A stretch of DNA of 64,000 nt, taken from NCBI GenBank assembly GCA_947034895.1, contig OX344764.1, positions 41,914,935 to 41,978,934 on the forward strand, in the 5' to 3' direction. Position numbers and translations under genes: made by a program. Below the pieces are notes generated by a model. That model was not told where the DNA came from, did no database searches, and worked only from the letters and a program-made list of their open reading frames with translations. Below, piece by piece: positions 46,401 through 57,200 of the stretch (the first letter of the stretch is position 1; the number at the start of each line of letters is the position of its first letter). Source of the stretch: Rhytidiadelphus loreus. Lineage: Eukaryota > Streptophyta > Bryopsida > Hypnales > Hylocomiaceae.

Positions 46401-49400
46401 GTGCAAAAGAAACTCTCGCCGAAAATATACAGGCCGGGAAGGAGTCTTTTACTTGTCCACTGCACGCTTGTAATGGGTGTGGAGAAGGTGAAAATAGGGA
46501 TGTTTCAGACCTTATCCTTGTCAAATGCCGACGGTGTCCCAAAGCCTGGCATAAAAAATGCTTGCCTAGGTGTGTTTCAGTCCTACCACCTGTACATCTC
46601 CTCTTGCTTGCTTATACAAATAACTTGTGTTGGATAATCTTTTCTTCATCTGTGTGATCAGTCCTTTTCATTTATCTGTGAAATGTTTTTGCATGACGCA
46701 CCAACCAGAAACATATTATTTGAGGAAGAGGCAAGAAAGAGGAATGTGGATATTCGAGCTTGGACATTTGGAGAGAAAAAGACGCAGCTCATCTGCTACT
46801 GCACGTGAGTGGTCTTTCTATCCCTCAATGCAATTCGTTGGTGTAATAATGATCTGTGTTGTCATTTCCATTGAGGTGCTTGTATTTTACGTCTCAGGGA
46901 TTTTTCAGATGGCTCCGACAGACTTCGTACTCACTGTGCTCTGTTTGCAGAGACCATAAAATCATAGGATCTCTAGGGACACCATCACGAAAGCACTTGA
47001 ATTTTGGACTCTCTCCTGAAGAAGTTAAAGAAAAAGAAGAATTTGAAAAACAGAAGAAGAAAGTTAGTGCTGTAATGAAGGAGCCAGCTCGCTACGGGAC
47101 CAAAATATCTCCTATGGCAGCATCGATGGGTAAAAGTGCAGGAAAGAAATATCGTAGTACGGAATTAATTGCCAAGCCAAGACCTGATAGGCTTATTGGA
47201 TCTTCCTCAGTGCCACCACCGAAGCCACGTATATCCAAAGACGCTGTGAAGACTTGTGAAGAGGCTGCCGAGAGGTATAGCTAGTATTTTTTTCCTATGA
47301 TTTGTGTCGGTCTTATGGTTAAGTTATGCCTCTACTTCTTTGTATAGGACGGGGTTAAAGTAATCAGTATATTAGTTAGTTGTGTTGTGTATATTTATTT
47401 AATCAACCACATGGAGCTTGGAAGTTGATTTTTAAATTTAAGTGGGAATTGAACTCAGTGTGTTACACTTTTTGACTTTAGTTATAACTTTTTAACCGAA
47501 GACAATTAACACGTGTGACGCAAACTGTTTGCGTCAAACAACATGTTTGATGCTTAAAGCAAATAAGACCATTTCAAAGGTCCACTTCATGTACAAAAGA
47601 GACAGAAAGGAAGTAGAGAAATGTCGGTTGACGACATAAGAGACAGTTGTTCTTGTTATTTCTGAGAATTTTACAATGTCGTCTATTTTGATTTAGTATG
47701 TGTTTACAAATGTTAACTTGAAACGCTTTGTTCTATCTTGTTCTTGAATTGGAATGTTAAGGATTTATCCTCACCCTTCCTCCTCTTTTTGTCCAGGACT
47801 GTTGATTTTATTGTTACTCAGTCTAAGCTGAAGGTGACGGAAGATTCTGTGAAGTCGAAGCATGAAAGTAACCTTCCCGGAATCTATAAGCCGAAGAGAA
47901 ATGGTTTTATGAAAATGGGTATGGTCGTTTCAATTTTGGAGGTAATTTCAATCTTTTACATTTTGACCTGTCTTGCGGGGCCAACCTACAGATTTTGCAC
48001 CTTGCAATTTTCAGGGTAGCTTTCTTGAATCACCCAAAATATAATGGATCCTCAATTTTGGCTTTCTCTGTTTTGTAATTGGATTCCAGGGCGCGAAAGC
48101 CGCTGTAGAGAAGCTGTTACTCGGTAAACACCTGGAGGCAATGACGATATGTGATAAAAAAACTGTACAGACTGTGCTGCACGAAGAGGTAAAGCCTTCT
48201 CCTTCCAGCCTTCATTGAGAAGGCTTCTTCTGGTCATGTGGTCTTCGTTGGATTTGGTAAGTTAGGGCTGTAGTTGGGGTAGGTTGTCAGGTTTCTCAGC
48301 ATCAAATGACGTGTGAAACAAATTCAGGTGTAGGCCCCCACATGTGCTAAATTACAAGTTCTTATTTTGTGAAGTGTTCAGATGCCACGTATTTAGTTTT
48401 AATGCTTAAGCTAACGTCTATTGAGCCCCAATTTCTTCACAGGAGCGTTTGAGGACCTATCTTGCTCCAACCTTGTTCGGGAAGCGGTACACATCTTATG
48501 GACGGCACTTTACAAAACTTCAGAAGCTTGAAAAGGTACGCAGGGTTTGGTGTGATAAGGTAGAGGATGCTATCTGCTCACTTTATGTATTTTAACACTT
48601 GTAGAAGTGTGGTTCTTGGGAGATGTACGGAGCGGTTGAGTAATCTTTGGGTGCGATAGCCAATCCGTTGAGACCAACCTTTGTCACTATGCGGTGAATT
48701 TCTTATGAAATTCTAAAGTGGAGGTTGTAGATCACTAAGATACACATTAGACATTTAAAAAAATCAGTGGCCATAAATATTTAGCCAGGTCATGCTTACA
48801 CCCTTTGCTAATGAGTCCAACCGAGTTTATGAACGGATGAGTTTTTTGTTGGTAACAGTTGGCAGTATAGGAGATGGGATCAGGTCCATTACGGTTTTAA
48901 TATCCTTCGCCTTACTCTTCGTTAAGCATGGGAACTTGCCTATCTGTCTCTGGACAGTAACTTAACATATAGGGCTGCCTTTTGGTTTATTGGGATTAAG
49001 TTATTCCATGGTAATTTAATTAATCAAGATTCTAGCTCTTCTAAGGTAGCTAGTGCACCATATGACTTAGGCAGCCATAAGACCAAAGGACGAAATCACT
49101 AGTAGGTGCACAAGCATAGTAAGTCGTTGTCAATTTTATGATAAATTGAAAGATGTTGAGGTAGTATGTTTGTAGATTGGTGGGTGAAGGAGATACATCT
49201 GTGGATACCACTGAGTATCTCTGTTCTATGGTTTGGTGTCGAGTTACACTCTCACTTGAATGCTTTTGTCTTACTAAATTCCAACGTGGTTGAGCAGGTG
49301 GTGGAAATTCTTCAGCCCTATATTTGGGATAGAGATACGGTACGGACTCGTCCATATCTCTGAAGAACTGTATCAGATATCACTGCATAAGATAATAGAA

Positions 49401-51725
49401 TGAAATTTCATTAGATTTTCCATCTTTCATTTTTTAGGTATCGATTGGCCACTTATTCTTGCCGATATTGACCGAAACTTTTCAGTTATCGTATAGAGAC
49501 GACCAATAGAAAGAGAGCACTTCTGGTTACCGACATGCTTTTAGTTTTTCCATTCATGATACCTTCACAAACGGTAGCTGCGTATTTTGTTAGACAGAAT
49601 AAATTGTGTTTCTGAAATTGTTCTCATGAGCTCACTGTTGCCTTTGTTTGTTGATGTCTTAGATTGTGGATTTTAGCTGTGGAGATAATTCTTTTTGCCG
49701 GTTGTTCCGCGAAGCTCTGTCAGAGGCTAGAAAGACCAATTGCCAGTTCAAGAACTTCGATATCTTCCCTTCGAAAGTAAGTGCATTTTGTTTCAGTGTT
49801 ACTCGCAATATTCCGCGTAGGTCCCTCGTAGGCCTGGATCTTCCCAGAAATTTCTCTGAAAAGTTGGTGAGGAATAGAAATGGCCGTCACTCCTACGTGC
49901 GAATATTATTATGAAAAGGGTTGGTATGTTTGTGTCGCTAGTGGAAAGAATGATTGACGACAAGTTATTGACATGGATGACATAATTGGCTGACGTAATC
50001 TCCATGGTGATTTGGTCCCAATCTATTGTTTGCGTTGTACAGTCTTACTGATTAAGTGTTTGCAATGGATAGGATGCCTTTGGATTTGAGCAAAAGGACT
50101 GGTTGCAAGTCGGCTTGAAGGATTGTGGACCTGGTGAAAACTTGGTATGGAAGTCAATTTGGCAACTCTTTTAGGTCTTGACCCTTAGGCTTTGGTTCTA
50201 GGCACGAGTTGCTGATTACGTGGTTTCTGTTTCTTTTATTTCGTGCCACAGAATCAGTTTGATTTGAATCCGGTGTCTATTACTAAAAGCTTCTCTCACC
50301 ACTTTTCGTTCGAATGAAATGGTTCCTGTTGCAAATTCTTAGCTTAGAAATAAGTGAATTGTGTTCTGGAATTTAACCGGGCAGTCTAACAGGTCATCGG
50401 GTTGAACCCTCCATTTGCATTCGTGGAAAAGTTTGTTTCCCATGCTTTGGGAATGAATCCGAGACTACTTGTCCTTATTGTTCCTCCAATGAAGAAAAAG
50501 TAAGTTCTCTCAACTATTTAGGAATATATCTGGTGATTTTCTTTCCTTGAATTTTGGATACTCTCCATAGCTTGTATATTAATACGACTTCTGTCTATTG
50601 TGCAGCCTAGAGCATCTAGGTTACGAATGTCTGGTGGACGATGATTCACTTATGGCGGAAAAGGTTATCACATTTTTTTACTCTTTCTTCATTTAACCGT
50701 AGTCTTTTCTTCGATTAGTTTATTTCTCAAGTACATTCAACCCTCTCTAATGGCACATTCTGTAATTGCCCATCCTCTCCATGCTTATCCTGGGAGTCTT
50801 TTATGTTTCTGTTCTCATCGGATTGGACATCCTCCACACGTCAAGTTGTGAACATATGCGAGTGTATTTAGAAGCCTATGTGTCCCCTCGAGGCTGTATT
50901 ATTAGAGAGGTTTGAGTGTATTCCGTATTAACTAGATTAATGCCTGTTTTGCTGACATTCATGTTCTGCAATGATGCGCAGTCTTTCTATCTACCTGGAA
51001 GCGTGAATGAAAAAAGTATGGAGTGCTTGGAGCAGGGCAACAATGTGGCCCCGCACTTCTTCATCTACTGCCACAAGAAATTTGTTGGTCGCTACAAGGG
51101 TGGGGTTCCGGTGCCCCCTGAGGGGCCGTCGACAGCAAATCGAAGTTCAATGATTCGGAAGATTGAGATGCCTGCAAAGCATCCACCTCCATCAGAACCG
51201 ATGGCCAGTCTTTTCATTCCATCAGTCCCGTCGCGACCACTGCCTAGTCAAATCCCAGGGAAAGTTGCTGCGCCACGCAGTCGTGACCCCCGACAGTATC
51301 TTGGGGTGTCAAGTGGGGTGTCCAGACCGGTGGGTGCTGATCCACAGGAGGAAGGTGAATTGCCAAGCCCACAAGGTCACGTGCCGTTCAGAAACATCAA
51401 CCCGAGGCCTGTGTGGCATATCAACCTTCCCCCTCCTCCGTATCCTCCTCCTTTACCCATGCGTGCAGTGCGACACCAGCCTGTTCCGTTCCCCCCTCAC
51501 ACTCCCCCATTCATCCCTCATCACCTTCATCCGGGGGAGTACTCTCACTATGAGTCTGGACCATATCCTCGCCCTTACATGGGGTTGCCACATCCTGTTC
51601 GCCCTTCGCAAAATGGGTTCCTGCGAGGGCCTCGGCAGGAGGAGTTTCTTCCAGGTCCATCACCTTCCAGGTATCCTGAATTTCGACCTGAAGACGATAA
51701 CGGTTATGGAGGATGGATTGATTGA
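43494..51725 (+). CDS. EDM2: EDM2-like protein: PHD fingers plus methyltransferase-like domain
   Basis: Nuclear chromatin regulator. Arabidopsis EDM2 binds modified histone H3 through PHD fingers and, with IBM2/ASI1, promotes full-length transcripts of genes containing intronic heterochromatin (IBM1, RPP7). Seventeen exons: 43494-44584, 44858-44992, 45153-45249, 45548-45961, 46119-46229, 46322-46569, 46709-46804, 46951-47274, 47797-47941, 48090-48188, 48443-48535, 49298-49339, 49663-49776, 50073-50144, 50393-50499, 50606-50663, 50982-51725 (1329 aa). Residues 124-237 are a Lys/Glu repeat not in Arabidopsis. 284-440 is the conserved N-domain (VDDYFVFDED, ITRLISAWK). An acidic run precedes Cys/His-rich PHD modules from about 535 (CCIFCDDGGILLCC, CYVCGELG, CRRCPKAWHKKC). 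The methyltransferase-like part has YTSYGRHFT, IVDFSCGDNSF (966) and NPPF (1032-1035). The C-terminus is Pro-rich, ending GGWID. The exon 2/3 junction uses a weak donor and is least certain. Confidence 0.92.
48637..48840. repeat. Dispersed repeat in an EDM2 intron (partner in GLDH intron 6)
   Basis: Lies in the 762-bp intron between exons 11 and 12. It shares GTGAATTTCTTATG, GGAGGTTGTAGATCACT, TCAGTGGCCAT and TATTTAGCCAGGTCATGC with 13800-14025. Confidence 0.5.
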
Positions 51726-53239
51726 TGACTGATTTCGTGATATGATCGCAGATTGTACTGTGGATGAAGTGTCTTTATGAGAACTAAGAGCTTGGAAGCC
51801 GCAGTTCAAAGGAATTTCGACTCACCTTTGCTCTCCACTCGCTTTAGTAGCAATCACAGATGGAGCCTGTCAATTCCTTTCTGTTGACAGGATCTCGTTG
51901 TTTTCTTTTTCATTTCCTCCCCAAGGATTAGCTATGTTGTGAAGTGCGAACTTACTGAAGCACGACTGGACCGATGAGGTAGCCAAACTGCCGATAGATT
52001 TGAAGTTCGGAAGTAGAGAATCGATATACAGGGTCAAGTACTGTATCTTCGATGCATTGATTAGTTTCGGTGGTGATTATGAGGTTGCGATCTGGTAAGG
52101 AGTAGTCCCTCCTTACTGCACATGTGAACATCTTTTTGTCCGTAAGAGGATATATCATCTTCTCCGGGGAACTGTTGTGGCCCTTCTATGAAAGGTGCGA
52201 AGCTGCACGTAACGGGAATTTTGATAGTTGATTCAAGGTTTAGAATTCTCTTGAATTGGATTTTTGGCACTTTGAAACTCAGAATTCTGAGTCCAGTTTA
52301 AAACTTTTTCCTATGAACGACGTTGGCAGCATTGATGGCCAGAGTGATTTTGTAATGCATGGCTGCAGTCTGCAGTAGCACCTGAGAAAATCAATTTTAA
52401 ATGCAGACCTATGTGAGACTCAGGTATGATCGAGCTCCCAGGGCACCATAATTTGCAAAGACATTTGAAGCAATGCTGCTTACAGGCCTCCACTCGACTA
52501 ATAATGATATTTGGTATTACCTACACTAATTGATTTAAGAATGTTCTAAGTTTTACTCTTCATGAATATTATTACCGTCTATGTTTACTTTGAGTAGTAT
52601 TGATACCTATGCTGTAAAGTAGAAATATTCAGTGAGGGTTACGCATTTTTTAATCAACTAGTTAGGGTAACACTAAATGTCATTATTAGTTGCTGTCAGA
52701 ATTGGATGCAGGTTTTTGTATCCTTGTGGTACGTTGCGTATGGTACAAGTCACAAGGAGCAGTTGAACTGACCTAGTTGCTTTGGACAGGATGAAGCACA
52801 TACATCGTAGCAAATGCACCGAGGTTTAGTGCACATGGATCTTTATGTTTATGAGGTAGAGAAGTGCATAAAATTTAAGCTATCGTCACGGTCACGTGCT
52901 GATTGCTTTTTACTGATGGACGTTCGTAAGCTTAATTGAGTATGAGGTCTCAAATTCCGCTACAATTGAGTGGCATTACAAGTAGCTCGAAACGTTTGTA
53001 CACGATTTCACGGTTCACAAAGATTTGGACTTTCAGTTTTGTCATAGCATTAGTAACCAATGCAAATGGGTGTCTGGAATTCATGCAAGAATGGAGTCAG
53101 AGTATTTCACTCACAAACCTCTTCGCCGAATTTTAAGAGCCTGACACGGACTGATTAGTCGGTCTTTGATCATGTATTCCGGGGAGCTTTTTGGTGCAAG
53201 AAAGACACTCCAAATCGAAGGATCACTCGTGTGAAGACT
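51726..53239. other. 3' UTR of EDM2 and intergenic spacer
   Basis: The 3' UTR probably covers the first few hundred bases. No supported gene. The next gene is on the opposite strand, so the two are convergent. Confidence 0.45.
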
Positions 53240-53645
53240 ACACAAAATGGTGAAATTAGGTTGCCCTATTCCAAGAAAGTTACTTTACAACCCTTAAAGT
53301 TAACAATAAAATAAAGCTAACAAGAAATATGTACAGTACACATGGAGGCTCATGAGTCCCAATTACAACAATACCCTAATTCAAAAGTAGTGCATTCTTG
53401 TACAGTGACAGTAACGGATATTTCGTTAAAATAGCAATAGTCCACAAACTTGGCACTTTGTGGTTTAAACCATGTGGTTTGAAATGTAAACCAGTCCTAG
53501 ACTTTAGACCATGTGGTCTGAAATTTCTAGAAAATGAATGGAAAAATGGCGGAAAAATATGGCCATTTTAACGAAATATCCGTTCAATAGTGTCAAATGT
53601 ACAAGAAATTAGTATGGGACAACCTAATTTCACTATTTTGTGCAG
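53240..53645. mobile_element. Foldback-like MITE with nested inverted repeats
   Basis: The outer arms are CACAAAATGGTGAAATTAGG (53241-53260) and, at 53616-53645, the reverse complement with one difference (CACAAAATAGTGAAATTAGG on the minus strand). Inside it a second pair begins ACGGATATTTCGTTAAAAT at 53414 and ends with its complement at 53583. The core has two direct copies of ACCATGTGGTTTGAAAT. No coding capacity, and no clear target duplication. Confidence 0.7.
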
Positions 53646-54283
53646 ATGATTCTTCTACAGTAGTGTGTTTATTTTTACTTTCTTTTTTACACTTTTGTGA
53701 ACAATTAAGTTGCTGAAAATTACTTCAAAATCGTTTCCAAACAATCCTACAACAGCACTTCCTGATCGGGCAAAACTTGACGCATTGGACACACGTTATT
53801 GAGCATACAAAAGATTCATCAATTTACAAAAGTAGAAGCCCAGATACAGATGGAGATAAATACTTAAAACATTCCGACACAGTCTCATCAAAGGCCCGCG
53901 ACTTTGGTGCTTCTTCGATTCATCAGTTCTCGAGCACCTCAATCACAGGCGCATTGAATCACAATAACACAGTCTGTAGAAGGGAACAACAAAAACTGAA
54001 AACCAATCCCCTCTACCATTCATCACATATGCATATATATGCAGAAGTTATATATAAATCATCGGCAATAAATAGCAAGTTGAAAAAGAAAGTAAATCAA
54101 AATGGTCACGTGAGTTTTGCGCTTGTTGAAATCAACGTTAGTGACCAGCTGTGGATGTTTCCGTCAGTCACCGGCAAGGACAAGTTAGGCTTAAAAACAC
54201 AGACTGAGCTGAAAGAAGCAATGACTACGCTGCGAGAGAGAGAGGCTCTGTCTGTCCCAGTAGCTAGCACTGGCTCACTTTTT

Positions 54284-57200
54284 TCAAGTGAGTTTCTCCT
54301 GAACTTCTTCCTCCTCGCAGATTTTCTCCTCCACGATTTTTTCCACCGCGCAGAATTGCTGTTCAAGCCGTTTTTCCTCCACACTTTTTCCCTTGCCTTT
54401 TCCCTCCGCTGTTGTTTCCTCCACGCAGCGTTTTTCCTTCTCGCTGCTCTTGTCTTTCTCGTTGCAGCTCTTGTCCTTCTCGCAGCTTTTGTTCATTTCC
54501 TCCGACCAGTTTAGGTCGATGCTATACATCCTCCGCTTCCCCTCCAAGACTAGAAATAACACACCACCCATGTTACCGGCCTCTACAGTTAAACAGTGGC
54601 ACAAGCAACAGACGATATATAATACCAATTCTTTCCTTGCAACCTGGATAGAAATGAATGACACACCACCCACTTAATATCTCCCGAGTTGCGCATTGTT
54701 CTAAAACCACAGAAGTTGCTACCTTGCAAGGATAGAAACGATCGACACAAACCCCGCGTAATTACCTCCACAATTGAGAAATGTCGCAAACAACAGAAGT
54801 TGCTACCCATTGCAATTAAGTGAGGATAGAACCGATCGACCCCACATACAGTACCTCCCAGTTGAACAATATTACGAACCACACAAGTTGCTAACCCATT
54901 CTTTCCTTGCAAGGCTAGAAACGATCGACCCCCAGGCCACCCACACTTCCACAGTTGAACATTATCGCGAACAACACATCTTTCCTTGTAAGACTAGGAA
55001 CGATCGACACACCACCCCCAGTTGACCCCAAGTACTGTTACGTACAACCCTTTCGATCATCCAAGTTCCCAAATAATTGTGCCTTGCGAGCTCAGCTCTC
55101 GGAAGCAGAAGGATCTATTAATACTGGACACACCTTCTTTTATCAAGCTGGAGGACAGCCCCAATATTGCTGCCTGATCCAAGCCGACGTCGGCCGCGGG
55201 CTGCTGTACCACGGCCGGTACCACAACCGGTGCCACAACCGGTGCCACAGCCGGTACCTCGACCGCTGGCTCGTCCACCGAGTAGTGGTCTCTCCATCGC
55301 AAAGGGGGGGGATTCAGGGGCACGACTCGGAACAATGTCACTGCGATGTTGCACATTTTGGGGAAGGGAAGCTCAAACACACAAACATCGCCTTCCTCCA
55401 GGAAATGGTCCAGGACGAAGCAGGTCCATCCGGGGCTGGCCAAGCCGGTGCGCTTGGGGTGCTCGCCATGCCACTCCGCGTCCCATTTACGGCCCGTCAC
55501 GTCGTAGAGAGTCACCTTTCTGTGTCCCTGCAAGGGGAGCTCCATCGCCATTGCAAAATCGAGGGTCCCGCCCTGCCAAAAGCACCGAACGCAAGCAAGG
55601 CAAAGTAAGTAACCTGGGTGGGTCAGGAATTTGCATGAATTATAGTCACAACAGGTTGGTCTCACTGTCTGAACCGCTGCATCGGAGCTGAATGATGTTA
55701 GACGAGTCAACGTTAGCATGAAAGGGTGGTTTGTTACCTCCAGGGATCTGTCTAAACCATGCGGTTCAGCTCATGTGCATATATATAGCAACGTTAGCAT
55801 TAGTAAGCTCAGGTTCTGTTTTTTCTTCATCTTTCTTTTATCTGTAGACCTCTCGATCTAAACTGTCCATATAATTTGAGGTTCTTCATTTATCTGTCGA
55901 CCTCAGTCTCCAAACTGTTCGTTTTTAATTAGTTGATGTGCGGAAAGAGTCCATGTTAGCATTAGAGGTTGGTTTTATCTGTAGTTCTGTAGAAACTGTT
56001 CATTTTAGTTGATGTGCGTAGAATCATCGAAAGAGGACTTCCATGTTAGCATTATTTAGAGGTTGGTTTTTTATCTGTTAGATCTGTAGAAACTGTTCAT
56101 TTGAGCTGATATGCAGTGTAGCAACTTTAGCAGTAGAGGGTTTTTATTTTTATTTAAAAACAACAACTGTAAACCTCTCTCTAGACTGTTCATTTTAGTT
56201 GAATGATGTTCATAGAATCATAGGTAAAGTACTAGAGTCCATGTTTTTTTTAATCTGGAGAACTGAAACCATTCATTTGAGCTAATGTGCTTAGCAATGT
56301 TAGCTTTAGAGGTTCTGTTTTTAATTAGTACCTGTTGATCTGCTTTCTGTTCTTAATTACCTGTTGACTCTGTACCCATTTATGAGCCCTATTTCTTCAC
56401 CCAAAACCAACCTCTTCACGATGCAATTTCAGTGAGATATTGATGAACTCTCTCCCCTTGGATTCCTACTTTTGGAAGAACAATTTAAGTACATGTCTAT
56501 GGATAATAGAAAGCTATTATCTTTCACTTCAAATATTTATAGGAAATATAAAAGAAATAATTTCAAGATATTTTTTTTCATTGAGTTTTTTTCTACAAGG
56601 CTAATCAACACATAACTAATCAATTATGACTCTTAAAGGGGAAATAAATAGGTTATGTCTTGCCTTAAATCTAGCCAAAATTAGCATTAGATGTCCTTTC
56701 TTTACCTATCAATTTGTTTGAAGTTAACCATTCATATGAGCCTATGTGCAAACATAGAGTCAATGTTGTCATTATGCATTAGAGGTTCTTTCTAACCTGT
56801 AGATATGTCTAAACTATTCATTTGAGCTCATTTGCGTAAGTGTTGGCATTAAATTGAGGGTTTTCTTTTTACTTGCGGGTAGATGGAAATCACACACCTT
56901 CCAAGAAAAAATTGATGTACACCTTTTAATTTAATCTTATGACTTGTGTGTATTTTCAAAGTTGACACTTGGAAGAAACTGTGAAGGGTTGTATTGCTAC
57001 ATGACCTTTGAATCCTAGACATGCATATAGTTGAAGATATTCCACATTTAAGGTAACTAACACTCCAAAAGATTTTGACTTATGTGCTACTATTTGGGGA
57101 AGGGTGGGGATGAGTAATCTTTTTATACAAGGTGAGGGGTGCTAAAAATTTGGAGACTTGAGCCAAAGGTGAACAACTTTAGAATCAACGCTTCCTCGAT

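Noticed and set aside
53777..54514. 245-codon open frame on the + strand
   Set aside because: Its 3' half is antisense to exon 6 of the B3 gene, and its 5' half lies in the 3' flank without coding character.
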